Both the position numbers and the translations under genes were made by a program. From the NCBI RefSeq assembly GCF_037414475.1, contig NZ_CP147913.1, forward strand, positions 6,074,001 to 6,138,000: 64,000 nt of DNA. The letters are read 5' to 3'. Source of the stretch: Myxococcus stipitatus (GTDB taxonomy: Bacteria > Myxococcota > Myxococcia > Myxococcales > Myxococcaceae). The first letter of the stretch is position 1. Each line of letters opens with the position of its first letter. Below, piece after piece: positions 25,387 to 34,241 of this stretch. The notes below the pieces were generated by a model. It made no database searches and was not told the origin of the DNA. It saw only the letters and a program-made list of their open reading frames with translations.

Positions 25387-28092
25387 ATGCGTGTATTGGG
25401 GTTGATGTTGTGTGTTCTGGCTGTATTCTCGGCGAGCGCGAAGGAGTTGGTCCCCACGGGTCCCCTGGCGGGTGACAATCTACGCTGGCTGGTGCAGATA
25501 GGGACGCCGGACGAGGACCGGGGCCATGCGGTGGCGGCGACGCGCGAGGGTGTCTACTCCGCGGGGTACTCCACGGGCTCCTTCGATGGGAACATTCCCA
25601 TCGGCTCGAATGACGTCATCGTGGCGAAGCACCTGGCCAATGGCACGCGGGTCTGGTCGAGGCAGCACGGGACGGCCGCGCAGGACGTGGCCACCAGCAT
25701 CGCGACGTATACGGTGCCGAACCCGCCCCACGTCTATGTCACGGGCCATACGCGAGGCTCCTGGTTCGCGGCGAACGCGGGTGACTACGACGCCTTCTTG
25801 ATTCGGGTGGACCCCGCCAATGGCGCCATCCTCTGGGGGCGTCAGTTCGGTACGCCGGGAGCGGACCAGTCATTCGGCGTGGCGACGGACCCCTTGGGTT
25901 ACGTGTATGTGGCGGGCCACACCACGGGCTCGCTCGCGGCCACCAACGGGGGCGCCACGGATGTGTTCCTGGGGAAGTTCGACGCCAATGGCAACCAGCT
26001 CTGGATGCGTCAATTCGGCACGCCGCAGGCGGAGGTGGTGCGTGGCGTGGCGGCGGACGCGGACAGCAATGTCTACATCGTTGGCCAGACGGCGGGCGCA
26101 CTGACCGGGGCGAACAAGGGCCTGACGGACCTGTTCGTGGTCAAGTTCAACACCTCGGGCGTGGAGCAGTGGCGGCGGCAGATGGGCACGCCGGCCGCGG
26201 AGTCCATCTACGGCGTCGCCACGTCCCGGCGCCTCTCCGGCGTCGTGGATGTCTACGTCGTGGGCTACACCGGCGCGTCCTTCGACGGCCAGCCATACAT
26301 GGGCGGCTTCGACGCCATCATCGTGAAGTTCGACGGCCTGGGAAATCGCCTCTGGTCCCGGCAGATGGGCACCGCTGGCAGTGAGCTGGCGCTGGCCATC
26401 GCCTCGGATGGTGGCGCCAATGTCTACATCGTGGGCACCAGCACCTATGACTTGGACTCCAACACCCCGGACTCGAGCTCGAACTTCTTCATGGCGAAGT
26501 ACGACTCGGGCGGCGGCTTGTTGCTCCGGCGCCAGCTCGGCTCCGTCAATGCCTTGGACCCGAGCGCCCAGACGGACACCAGCCAGGGCGTCGCCGCGGA
26601 CATCAACGACAGCGTCTATCTGACCGGCTACACGGAGGGTGGGTTCACCAACCCCGCCACGACGAACCAGGGCGGCACCGACTACGTCCTGGCGCGCTAC
26701 GAGGACGGCTGCCAGATCAACACGCCGGGCCAGTGTGGCCTGGGCTACGGCTGGGGAGACCCGCACCTGGGCACCTTCGACGGCCGCGCCTATGACTTCC
26801 AGGGCGTGGGTGAGTTCATCGTCGTGGAGAACCTGCCGGGGACTCCCGCGCTCACCGTGCAGGCGCGAACGCGTCCGTATGGCGCCAGCAGCCAGGTCAG
26901 CGTGATGACCGCCATGGCGACGAAGCTGGGCGCGAACCGGGTGGGCTTCTACACGAACGGCGCCACCCACGAGCTGAAGGTGGATGGCGCGGTCCTCTCC
27001 ATCCCCGCGGGGACCACGCAGGGCCTGCCGGATGGCGGACGCATCCTGCGCCAGGCGGCCAACTCCTATCTGCTCTACTACCCCGGGCAGGACCGGCTGC
27101 TCGTCACCCTCAACGCCGGCTATCTGGACCTCAACTTCGCGCTGCCCCCTTCACGACAGGGCAAGGTGCGGGGCCTGTTGGGGAATTACAACCTGCGAGT
27201 CGAGGACGACTTCGCCTTGCGCGACGGCACACAGCTGACGCCGCCGCTGTCCTTCGCGCAGCTCTACACCGGCAGCGCGAGCATGGCGTCGAGCTGGCGA
27301 ATCACCCAACAGGAGTCCCTCTTCGACTACGCGGCGGGCGAGAACACCTCGACCTATACCGACACGAACTTCCCCGACGCCCCGGTGTCGGTGAACGACC
27401 TGCCGCCAGCGCAGCGAGACGCGGCGCGGGCACGGTGCGTCGAGGCGAAGGTGCAGGGGCCGTTCTTCCTCGACAGCTGCATCGTGGACTTCGCGCTGAC
27501 CCAGGACCCGACCTTCGTCACGGCGGCGGCGCGAGTGGAGACCCAGGTCCAGACGCAGGCGGGCAGCCAGATGCCGCAGCCCGTGCCGTCCGGCAGCCGG
27601 GTCTACTTCGCGAACTTCCAGGGCGCGGCGGGCACCGAGTGGAGCGAACGCGGCTTGACGACCTCACCCCTGGGCCGGAAGACCTTCCTGGGTGAGTTCA
27701 CCTCGCAGGACGTGCGGCTGTCCTTGAAGGCGCTGCCCACGCACACCTCGGTGACGGTGAGCTTCGACCTGCTCATCCTCCGGGCCTGGGATGGCAATGG
27801 TCCCTTCGGGCCCAACACCTGGGGCCTCACCGCCAACGGCGCCATGGTGCTGGAGCGCACCTTCTCCAACACCCGCAGCACCCAGTCGTACCCCTTGCAG
27901 GGCAGCGCGGCCCGGACGGGAAGCGACGCCAACAATACGCTGGGCTACGAGAACGGCGACTCCATCTACCGGATGAAGGTGAAGGTCGCCTCGACGTCGT
28001 CGGAGCTGTTGCTCAACTTCTACGCGCGTGGCCTGTCGGGACTCGCGAATGAAGCGTGGGGCCTGGACAACGTGGAGGTCCAGGTCGAGTAG
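25387..28092 (+). CDS. Secreted SBBP beta-propeller/von Willebrand D-domain protein
   Basis: The 901-residue product starts at ATG 25387 with GAGG 8 bases upstream. A short signal peptide ends near SASA. Residues about 30-445 contain seven-bladed beta-propeller (SBBP) repeats with recurring motifs such as RQFGTPGADQSFGVA, VYVAGHTTGSL and NVYIVGQTAGAL. GYGWGDPHLGTFDGRAYDFQ (about residue 454 on) is the start of a von Willebrand factor type D domain with its GDPH motif. The last 160 residues form a jelly-roll-like domain (VYFANFQGA to WGLDNVEVQVE). It is probably an extracellular adhesion or structural protein. A strong terminator follows. Confidence 0.87.
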   Translation: MRVLGLMLCVLAVFSASAKELVPTGPLAGDNLRWLVQIGTPDEDRGHAVAATREGVYSAGYSTGSFDGNIPIGSNDVIVAKHLANGTRVWSRQHGTAAQDVATSIATYTVPNPPHVYVTGHTRGSWFAANAGDYDAFLIRVDPANGAILWGRQFGTPGADQSFGVATDPLGYVYVAGHTTGSLAATNGGATDVFLGKFDANGNQLWMRQFGTPQAEVVRGVAADADSNVYIVGQTAGALTGANKGLTDLFVVKFNTSGVEQWRRQMGTPAAESIYGVATSRRLSGVVDVYVVGYTGASFDGQPYMGGFDAIIVKFDGLGNRLWSRQMGTAGSELALAIASDGGANVYIVGTSTYDLDSNTPDSSSNFFMAKYDSGGGLLLRRQLGSVNALDPSAQTDTSQGVAADINDSVYLTGYTEGGFTNPATTNQGGTDYVLARYEDGCQINTPGQCGLGYGWGDPHLGTFDGRAYDFQGVGEFIVVENLPGTPALTVQARTRPYGASSQVSVMTAMATKLGANRVGFYTNGATHELKVDGAVLSIPAGTTQGLPDGGRILRQAANSYLLYYPGQDRLLVTLNAGYLDLNFALPPSRQGKVRGLLGNYNLRVEDDFALRDGTQLTPPLSFAQLYTGSASMASSWRITQQESLFDYAAGENTSTYTDTNFPDAPVSVNDLPPAQRDAARARCVEAKVQGPFFLDSCIVDFALTQDPTFVTAAARVETQVQTQAGSQMPQPVPSGSRVYFANFQGAAGTEWSERGLTTSPLGRKTFLGEFTSQDVRLSLKALPTHTSVTVSFDLLILRAWDGNGPFGPNTWGLTANGAMVLERTFSNTRSTQSYPLQGSAARTGSDANNTLGYENGDSIYRMKVKVASTSSELLLNFYARGLSGLANEAWGLDNVEVQVE

Positions 28093-28120
28093 CGCCACCG
28101 CGTGAGGTGTGGCTCGGGAA

Positions 28121-28155
28121 GCCCCGCCAGGGAGTGAGTCCTGGCGGGGCTTCTT
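28121..28155 (+). terminator. Rho-independent terminator
   Basis: GCCCCGCCAGG (28121-28131) pairs perfectly with CCTGGCGGGGC (28140-28150) around an 8-base loop, then TTCTT follows. It lies 28 bases past the stop of the SBBP/vWD gene and closes that transcription unit. Confidence 0.85.
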
Positions 28156-28224
28156 GGAAGAGGTGAGAGGCCCCTCGCTGGTGTGAGGCTTGACGTAGAG
28201 TGCTTTTGTTGTGTGAGTCAGGGT

Positions 28225-28422
28225 TCAGTTCAGCAGAGGGGAGGTTAGGCAATGCATGAACCCGGCGGCGAGATTCGCCAGAGAAGTCGCCGCGCGGAGT
28301 CGGCGAACCGCCTGGGTCAGCGCATCGAAGGCGTGAGCCTGCGTAGATGTCGCTTCAAATCAGCCCACCAGAGCTCGATGGGGATGAAGTCGAGCTGTAG
28401 GCCGGCAGGTACACCACGCAGG
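28225..28422 (-). pseudogene. IS630-family transposase remnant, C-terminal part
   Basis: Read leftwards, consecutive frames encode VYLPAYS, LDFIPIELWWADLKRHLRR, and then (after another one-base shift) DALTQAVRRLRAATSLANLA, ending in TGA at 28225. The Y-LPPYSP-D-NPIE-W-DLKR signature is the end of the DDE domain of IS630/Tc1-mariner transposases. At least two frameshifts are present. The remnant stops where the IS3 element begins at 28423, and its N-terminal counterpart lies beyond that element at 29880-30118. The middle of the gene is missing. Confidence 0.7.
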
Positions 28423-28448
28423 TGAGCCTCCCCGGGTTTTGTGGACAC
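28423..28448 (+). repeat. IS3 element left terminal inverted repeat
   Basis: TGAGCCTCCCCGGGTTTTGT and the next six bases (GGACAC) match the reverse complement of 29656-29681 at 22 of 26 positions. The core shared blocks are CCCGGGTT and TGTGGACA. Confidence 0.75.
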
Positions 28449-28469
28449 CGGAGATGAGGTGACCGAAGG

Positions 28470-28778
28470 ATGTCCACGACGATGCCGAGACGCGAGCGCA
28501 GGAAGTACACGCTAGAGTTCAAAGCCCGGCCTGTGAAGATGGTGCTGGAAGAGGGAAAGTCCCGGGCGCAGGTGGCCAAGGACCTGGACCTGACTCGCAG
28601 CGCGCTGGAGACCTGGGTGAGGCAGTCCCGAACGGACGCGGGCCAGGGGCCGTCCGGGGCGCTGACGACGGGTGAGAAGGAGGAACTCGCTCAGTTGCGC
28701 CGCGAGGTGCGCCAGCTGCGGATGGAGCGGGAGATATTAAGAAACGCGGCGGCCTTCTTCGCCAAGGAGAGCACGTGA
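28470..28778 (+). CDS. IS3-family transposase OrfA
   Basis: The 102-residue product begins MSTTMPRRERRKYTLEFKAR and has the OrfA helix-turn-helix (SRAQVAKDLDLTRSALETWV), then a leucine-zipper-like coiled coil (ELAQLRREVRQLRMEREILR) that ends with the family tail NAAAFFAKES. OrfA binds the element ends and forms multimers with OrfB. The gene overlaps orfB by 4 bases. In related elements a -1 frameshift fuses the two frames. No obvious slippery run of A residues is visible here. Confidence 0.92.
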   Translation: MSTTMPRRERRKYTLEFKARPVKMVLEEGKSRAQVAKDLDLTRSALETWVRQSRTDAGQGPSGALTTGEKEELAQLRREVRQLRMEREILRNAAAFFAKEST

Positions 28779-29650
28779 GGTTCACGGCCATCCAGGAGGA
28801 GAAGGCGAACTACCCGGTGTTGATGCTGTGCCGTGTGCTGGAGGTGTCCCGGGCGGGCTGCTACGCCTGGGAGAGACGTGAAGTGTCGGCACGCCAGAAG
28901 GCCACTGCGGCGCTGGTGGAGCGAATCCGGCAGGTGCATCAGGCCAGCCGCCGCACCTATGGCAGCCCACGCGTCCAGGCCGAGCTGAAGGCCCAGGGGC
29001 AGCCCGTGGGCCGGCACCGCGTGGCCCGGCTCATGCGCGAGGCAGGGCTACGCGCTCGTCGACGCAGACGGTTCGTGCACACCATGGACTCCAAGCACGG
29101 CCTCCCGGTGGCGCCCAACGTGCTGGCTCGCGACTTCAATCCACCAAGGCCCGACCGGAAGTGGGCGACGGACATCACGTACGTGCCCACGCGCGAGGGC
29201 TGGCTCTACCTGGCAGTGGTGCTGGACCTCTTCAGTCGGCGCGTCATCGGTTGGGCCATGGACCGCTGCATCGACCGGCACCTGGTGCTTTCGGCTCTCG
29301 ACATGGCGCTCAAAAGTCGCTGTCCCCCAGCGGGACTGCTGCACCATTCGGATAGGGGCAGCCAATACGCCAGTGAGGACTACCAGCGAGCGCTGGCCGC
29401 CCGCGGCATCCGGTGCAGCATGAGCCGCAAGGGCAACTGCTGGGACAACGCCGTGGTGGAGAGCTTCTTCTCCACGCTGAAGACAGAGCTGGTGCACGAA
29501 GCGGACTTCTCGACGCGCGAGGCGGCGAAGGGTGGCTTGTTCGAGTTCATCGAGGTGTTCTACAACCGCAAGCGGCGGCACTCCTCACTCGGCTACGTCA
29601 GTCCCGCCGAGTTCGAGAAGACCGCCTCGCAGGTGCCGCTGGCTGCTTAA
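28775..29650 (+). CDS. IS3-family transposase OrfB (DDE integrase)
   Basis: The 291-residue product starts at GTG 28775, overlapping the OrfA stop (GTGA). An N-terminal HTH_21 region (RTYGSPRVQAELKAQG) precedes an rve integrase core. The catalytic acids are visible in KWATDITYVPT (first Asp), LLHHSDRGSQYAS (second Asp) and CWDNAVVESFFSTLK (Glu). The C-terminus carries YNRKRRHSSLGYVSPAEFE, typical of the IS3 family. All three catalytic residues and the full length are present, so the element may still be mobile. Confidence 0.94.
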   Translation: MRFTAIQEEKANYPVLMLCRVLEVSRAGCYAWERREVSARQKATAALVERIRQVHQASRRTYGSPRVQAELKAQGQPVGRHRVARLMREAGLRARRRRRFVHTMDSKHGLPVAPNVLARDFNPPRPDRKWATDITYVPTREGWLYLAVVLDLFSRRVIGWAMDRCIDRHLVLSALDMALKSRCPPAGLLHHSDRGSQYASEDYQRALAARGIRCSMSRKGNCWDNAVVESFFSTLKTELVHEADFSTREAAKGGLFEFIEVFYNRKRRHSSLGYVSPAEFEKTASQVPLAA

Positions 29651-29655
29651 CCCAC

Positions 29656-29681
29656 CTGTCCACAGAACCCGGGCAAGCTCA
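29656..29681 (-). repeat. IS3 element right terminal inverted repeat
   Basis: This is the partner of the left repeat at 28423-28448. It begins 5 bases past the OrfB stop, which ends at 29650. Confidence 0.75.
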
Positions 29682-29879
29682 GTATCCACGGGGCCGGATC
29701 AAGCCCACGCTCCGTCGGGCGCTTTTCCCCCCCCGGAGCCGAGTGCGCTGGACGCTGCCGATGATGCGGCGCGCTCTTCAACCCATCCTGCTCGTGCAGA
29801 TTGGCACCTGCCCGCTATGCAACATGGCCATCCGCTCCAGTGCTCCGCCTGAACTGCCCTCACGAATGTGACCAAGTGG

Positions 29880-30118
29880 TATTAGACGCTTGAGTTCCTC
29901 TGCTACTTGTCCTCGGATGGGTGAGAAGTTTCTACCCCCCGAGCCGGGGGGCACACTGCCGGCTTCTCGATGTAGGTGCAGCCCCCGACTGACGGTGGCC
30001 TCGCCAATGCCCTAGAGTCGAGCCGTTTGGACGTAGGTCAGGCCTTCCTCATGGAAGGCCCAGACCATGGCCTGCCTCAGCCTCTCCGGCGTAGGGGAAT
30101 CACTCGTTCATCCTCCAT
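29880..30118 (-). pseudogene. IS630-family transposase remnant, N-terminal part
   Basis: Starting at ATG 30118 the leftward reading gives MEDERVIPL, then after a one-base deletion PERLRQAMVWAFHEEGLTYV, an in-frame TAG, GIGEATVSRGLHLHREAG and NFSPIRGQVAEELKRL. This is the helix-turn-helix N-terminus of an IS630-type transposase. The single-base loss and the amber codon show it is dead. It pairs with the C-terminal remnant at 28225-28422; an IS3 element sits between, and the central catalytic part has been lost. The 198 bp between 29682 and 29879 hold a weak Cys-x-x-Cys-type segment (RALQPILLVQIGTCPLC) that I cannot assign. Confidence 0.7.
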
Positions 30119-30355
30119 CCATGAAGATCAGTCCCCGACGGTCTCATCAATCGCATCTTGGATTAGTCTTAGGTGTGAACAACGCCCGATGGTGGAGTAG
30201 GTCAATTTCGACACGGAGATCCAACGCATGCGAATCCTACAAAGACAATCCTCAAGCGACACATCAGCCCATGACTAACACGCACAGCCGGCATGATGCC
30301 CAACAGTAGGGCAGAGCTTGGGCGAGAAGCGCACCCACTGGTAGGATCATAGTTG

Positions 30356-33337
30356 ATGAAGGCGAAAACGGAATTACTGCAAAGAGACCAGTACGCTATT
30401 TGGAAGGCGGTGGAACGGGCCTCCGAACTCATTTGGTCTCGCCTTACCGGACACCCAGGCGTTATCGAGTTACGCTTGGAGGCAGGCCCGACAGAGGAGT
30501 GGGACGACATTCTCGAGATCCGCTCTGGTCCCGATGGAATCAAGCGGCATCGCTGGCAGATCAAGCGACAGTCCACCAACTTTAACCCTAATGTTCTTGA
30601 GGGACTACTTCGCTCCCTGCGACTGGCTACTGATCTGGATCTTGCTCATCTGGCAATCAGAGACCAAGTAGATGTTGGTTCAATTGGTCCATTGCGCGTT
30701 CTTCGAGACATATGTGTACGAGCACAGCAGCCTGACGCAGACTTGGCAGCGATGTTGTCCCAGCCCGGGGTCACTGAATTCAAGTGGATCGACTACGTCC
30801 GAAAATGCCTCGGTCTCAGAGACGAAGGAAGCGCAAGGCTGCAGGGTCTTCAGTTCCTACGGGGTCTGACTATCTCCTTCCTTGGAAGCACAGACGACAT
30901 TCGCAATGTCGCAGTAGCTCGACTGGGCACTCTCTACCAAGATCCCGACACACTGTGTCGACTCATTCATTCCTGGATCGCGGACCACCCGGACGAAATT
31001 GTCCCAATTACGTTCGACCTTCTATATAGGCAAATCACACATAAATTCCAACTACACCCCGTCTTGACGGGCATAACGACAGAGCAGGATGAAGTCATAA
31101 GTTACCTGAATGCCATAAAAGAGTACTGCGCCAATCTGCCGTATCTCGCGCTGCACGATATTCGGCCATCGAAATTCTTGCCCGAGATCTACGTTGACCT
31201 GCAAACCAAAGAGCCTGGAAAAGAACATTCATCAAAAGACAAAGAGACTCCTTCTTCAGTTCACAGCGAACGACTATCTGTCGCCCAGATGATGAGGCGT
31301 TCTGAGTTCTGTCCAATAGTGATTCTCGGAGGCGCCGGCGCAGGGAAATCGACGTTGCTCCGGCACTTGGCTGAGCGTGCGTGGCATGCGCCCGAAAGCA
31401 TCGGATTGAGTCGCCCACACCTTCCTCTGCTAGTGCAACTTCCCAATCTGGCCTCCCGAACTGGCTTCATCGCAGACCGACTTCATGACGCGCTAAGTCA
31501 GGATTTGCCAATCGCACAAGCCTTACCTCAAACGTTTTTCTCAGCTTGGCCAAAGCGTACCGGCGCCCCCTGGCTTTTGCTTCTCGATGCACTTGACGAA
31601 GTCCCTTCTCGAAACCGCGCGCAATTCATCCAGTGGTTGACCGGAGTCCTGCGTCAGTTCACCTCCGTCAGAATCGTCCTCACGACCCGCCCGCACGGCT
31701 ACCAGCACAGCGAATTCGATATTAATGGAGCAAAACACTTCGAAATTCTGCCATTTGAAGCCTCCCAGATAGCTGCATTCTCAGAGCGTTGGTTTGGGGC
31801 CAGGGTATCAGAATTTGAAATCGAATACAGGCGGATTGGCATGGGTGGAATGGAGTCAACACCGCTCCTGATTACTATCGCAGCCAAGGTTTTCCTGGAG
31901 CGCAACGCCCTGCCGCTCCGTCGATCTGGCCTATACTCTGCCTTTGTCGATATTGTTCTCAGTGAGTCGCTCACCCGAGGATTGGGCGCGGAATTGGGTG
32001 AAGACATCTGCAAGATTGCACGAAACATCCTCTCGCAACTCGCGCTCGAGATGAGTGAAACGTCGAGCAGATTGAATCGTTCCAGGCTTATTTCCAAGGT
32101 AGCAGGTTGCATTTCAGTTACACTGCGACGCTCCATGCAGGAGTCCGCAATTGATGCCGAACGATTTCTGAGGGTCATGTCCCGGCGCAGCGGATTGCTT
32201 ATCACGCAATCCGACTCACTCACATTCGTTCACCCAACTCTGCAGGAGTACTTCACGGCGGCGGCAATTGTTCGAGAATGTAATGCAAATGGTAAGCGGC
32301 TCTGGCGCACATACTTAAATAACTGGTGGCGCCAAGGGTGGCGCGAAGTTGTTCTTTTTACATTCGGTATCCTCAGCGATCAGGGCTGTGACACCACATA
32401 CCTTGCTGAGCGCATTCATCCCGAAGTATTGACTGAATGGGAGGTCGCCCCCGAGTTTCCATATGAGGATGTCTGGAGATGTAACGATGCGCTGTGCTTT
32501 CTGGCATCTGCTCTTGCTGATGGGGCTGTGATTGATTCCCGGGAAAAGAGTGCAATAATTTGCAGTCTGTTTGGTCTTCTGGGTGTGCTGGCGCGCTGTC
32601 ATGTATATGATTTTTTCGAGAGCGGAGGGCCAGACCTATTCGACAGTCTCGAGACCATTCGCGGCGACTTTCAGGTGCAAACTGGGGTACGGGAACTTTC
32701 GCGCAATCCGAACATCGAAATGTACCCCAGGTTTCGCGCTCTCGCGGCATTACTCAAATTGGGCGAAGCCGAGAGCGACATTAGTCTTCTGACAGACTGG
32801 GCAGTTGGCACAGGACTTTCACCCAACACCAGTGAGGACCAGGCGGCTCGCATACGCGAAGATTCTTTGGATTTACTTGCAGCCCTGGGGAGACAGGCGG
32901 AGATTGAGCGAGTCTTAAGAAGCGCAATCGGCAGTGACGACTCAGTTGACGCCAAGATTTGGGAAACTTACATGGCTCTGCTGAAGACAAACTGGGCTGG
33001 TGCCCAACCGTCCGAACTCTTGGTGCTTTCGAGTATGGAATTTCCTGAGGCTCTGCTTCCCGACATCAAAGAACTCACGTTGAGTCGGCCGGCTGCCTTG
33101 CTTGCGCCAATCTTGACTGAAATAATGCGCAGCGAATTCACGCGGGAGTGGATTCGGTGTGAGATCGCCGAACTACTAGTTGCTATCGGTGAGATCGGTG
33201 CAGCCGAAATCGGTCTTGAAGAGATGATTCAGGATGTCGATGCGTGGGACTCCAATCCTCTTCAAGACTCTTATCTCCGGGAGTTCGCGCGAAACCTCCT
33301 GCTGAGAGTGCATGAACTTAAGGCGGCGTCACCTTAA
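30356..33337 (+). CDS. NACHT-type STAND NTPase, candidate antiphage protein
   Basis: The 993-residue product starts at ATG 30356 (TTG 30353 just before it). Residues 1-100 contain WDDILEIR (49-56) followed by RWQIKRQ (66-72). This D-...-QxK spacing is like a PD-(D/E)XK or Cap4-type nuclease domain, seen only as motif. The NACHT core has Walker A GGAGAGKST (325-333), Walker B LLLLDALDEVPSR (407-419), TTRPHGY sensor and the typical HPTLQEYFTAAAIV end. Residues about 640-993 are helical, Leu-rich repeats suited to ligand sensing. Bacterial NACHT proteins with this layout abort phage infection when triggered. GC is clearly lower than the flanks, codon choice differs, and IS remnants border both sides, indicating horizontal transfer. 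No second gene of a system is adjacent. Confidence 0.85.
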   Translation: MKAKTELLQRDQYAIWKAVERASELIWSRLTGHPGVIELRLEAGPTEEWDDILEIRSGPDGIKRHRWQIKRQSTNFNPNVLEGLLRSLRLATDLDLAHLAIRDQVDVGSIGPLRVLRDICVRAQQPDADLAAMLSQPGVTEFKWIDYVRKCLGLRDEGSARLQGLQFLRGLTISFLGSTDDIRNVAVARLGTLYQDPDTLCRLIHSWIADHPDEIVPITFDLLYRQITHKFQLHPVLTGITTEQDEVISYLNAIKEYCANLPYLALHDIRPSKFLPEIYVDLQTKEPGKEHSSKDKETPSSVHSERLSVAQMMRRSEFCPIVILGGAGAGKSTLLRHLAERAWHAPESIGLSRPHLPLLVQLPNLASRTGFIADRLHDALSQDLPIAQALPQTFFSAWPKRTGAPWLLLLDALDEVPSRNRAQFIQWLTGVLRQFTSVRIVLTTRPHGYQHSEFDINGAKHFEILPFEASQIAAFSERWFGARVSEFEIEYRRIGMGGMESTPLLITIAAKVFLERNALPLRRSGLYSAFVDIVLSESLTRGLGAELGEDICKIARNILSQLALEMSETSSRLNRSRLISKVAGCISVTLRRSMQESAIDAERFLRVMSRRSGLLITQSDSLTFVHPTLQEYFTAAAIVRECNANGKRLWRTYLNNWWRQGWREVVLFTFGILSDQGCDTTYLAERIHPEVLTEWEVAPEFPYEDVWRCNDALCFLASALADGAVIDSREKSAIICSLFGLLGVLARCHVYDFFESGGPDLFDSLETIRGDFQVQTGVRELSRNPNIEMYPRFRALAALLKLGEAESDISLLTDWAVGTGLSPNTSEDQAARIREDSLDLLAALGRQAEIERVLRSAIGSDDSVDAKIWETYMALLKTNWAGAQPSELLVLSSMEFPEALLPDIKELTLSRPAALLAPILTEIMRSEFTREWIRCEIAELLVAIGEIGAAEIGLEEMIQDVDAWDSNPLQDSYLREFARNLLLRVHELKAASP

Positions 33338-33428
33338 TTCATGGAGCGGTTGAGCTGGATATGGCCTAGTTCCGTAGATAGGCTGGTTGTGCAGCCAGCT
33401 TGCTTGTCGTGGCCATTCGCTCGGTCTT

Positions 33429-33830
33429 GCTAGGCTGAGATAGCCAGAGAGGAGTGGCGCCGTCTGCGGTTGCAGAACACCTCAATGAACTCGAATAGAG
33501 CCCGCCTGGCCTGTTTGCGTGTCGTGAAGCGCGTGGTGTAGACGAGTTCCAGTTTCAAGATTGAAAAGAAACTCTCCACCACCGCGGTGTCTCAATAATC
33601 GCCCTCACACGGCATGCTGCATGCGATGCCTCGCTCATCGAGAAGTCGCCGGTAGTCATCACTCGCGTACAGACTACCGCAGTCCGAGTAGTGCAGCGCC
33701 GGTGCTGGCCGTCCCTGTGGATCCATATCGAACGCGGACTACACCAAGCTTCGGTCGACTCGCTCTGCCATGGCCCAGCCCACCACCTTGCGGCTGAAGA
33801 AGTCCAGGAGCATCGTACCCGTCCGGATCT
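33429..33830 (-). pseudogene. IS3-family OrfB remnant
   Basis: Read leftwards: FFSRKVVGWAMAERVDRSLV, then LHYSDCGSLYASDDYRRLL (second catalytic Asp), GIACSMPCEGDY, a stop where Trp is expected, TAVVESFFSILKLELVYTT (catalytic Glu) and FCNRRRRHSSL with a final TAG at 33429. The gene lacks its N-terminal half and first catalytic Asp region, and it has an internal nonsense codon. It is related to but clearly different from the intact copy at 28775-29650. It ends where the IS66-type genes begin. Confidence 0.75.
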
Positions 33831-33883
33831 GGGTGTCTGGGAGTTGAGTGAGTGGGGACACCTCCATGCGTTCAAGGTGCGCG

Positions 33884-34240
33884 ATGGAGGAGCGGATGAA
33901 GAGACATCTGGGAGCTGACACATGGCGGCGGCTGGTGTTGGAGCTGGAAGAGAGTGGGCAGACGCACAAGGAGTTCGCAGCAGCCAAGGCCGTCTCGGTG
34001 AGCACACTCCAGTTCTGGTTGTACAAGCTGCGGCGAGAAGCCAGGCGAGCGAGTGCCCCTCACGTGCTGCTGCCGGTAGAGGTAGTAGACTCGGCCGCGC
34101 CTTGGGCGCGGCGGGAAGGTTCCCCTCCAGGTGGTCCACCCTGCTTGCTGGAAGCCGCGCTCCCCTCTGGCGTCGTGGTGCGTTTCCCGGCGGGGACGGA
34201 CGTGGCGTATCTGCGCGCGGTCCTCACGGGGCCGGGTTGA
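33884..34240 (+). CDS. tnpA: IS66-family accessory protein TnpA
   Basis: From ATG 33884 the 118-residue product begins MEERMKRHLGADTWRRLV and carries the IS66 OrfA helix-turn-helix (ESGQTHKEFAAAKAVSVSTL, then QFWLYKLRREA). The middle is Pro/Ala-rich, and the end VVVRFPAGTDVAYLRAVLTG is the usual TnpA tail. An upstream GTG at 33848 would add 12 residues. It is followed two bases later by tnpB. No tnpC transposase gene is present, so the element is incomplete. Confidence 0.8.
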   Translation: MEERMKRHLGADTWRRLVLELEESGQTHKEFAAAKAVSVSTLQFWLYKLRREARRASAPHVLLPVEVVDSAAPWARREGSPPGGPPCLLEAALPSGVVVRFPAGTDVAYLRAVLTGPG

Positions 34241-34241
34241 C

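Larger units (their letters stand above)
28423..29681 (+). mobile_element. IS3-family insertion sequence, apparently intact
   Basis: The 1,259-bp element is bounded by imperfect inverted repeats of 26 bp (22 matches) at 28423-28448 and 29656-29681. It carries two overlapping genes, orfA (28470-28778) and orfB (28775-29650), with an intact DDE triad. Flanking bases show no clear short target duplication. It is inserted in an older IS630-type transposase gene, parts of which lie on both sides. Confidence 0.85.

Noticed and set aside
28187..28215. Possible promoter beginning TTGACG before the IS630 remnant
   Set aside because: No -10 element at correct spacing, and no gene in that orientation directly follows.
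29682..29879. Possible IS91-type transposase end (TCPLCNMAIR segment)
   Set aside because: Only a weak Cys-x-x-Cys resemblance in one short stretch; not enough to call a gene or an element.
33382..33399. Small hairpin after the NACHT gene (GCTGG...CCAGC)
   Set aside because: Only a 5-bp stem without a T-tract; too weak to report as terminator.
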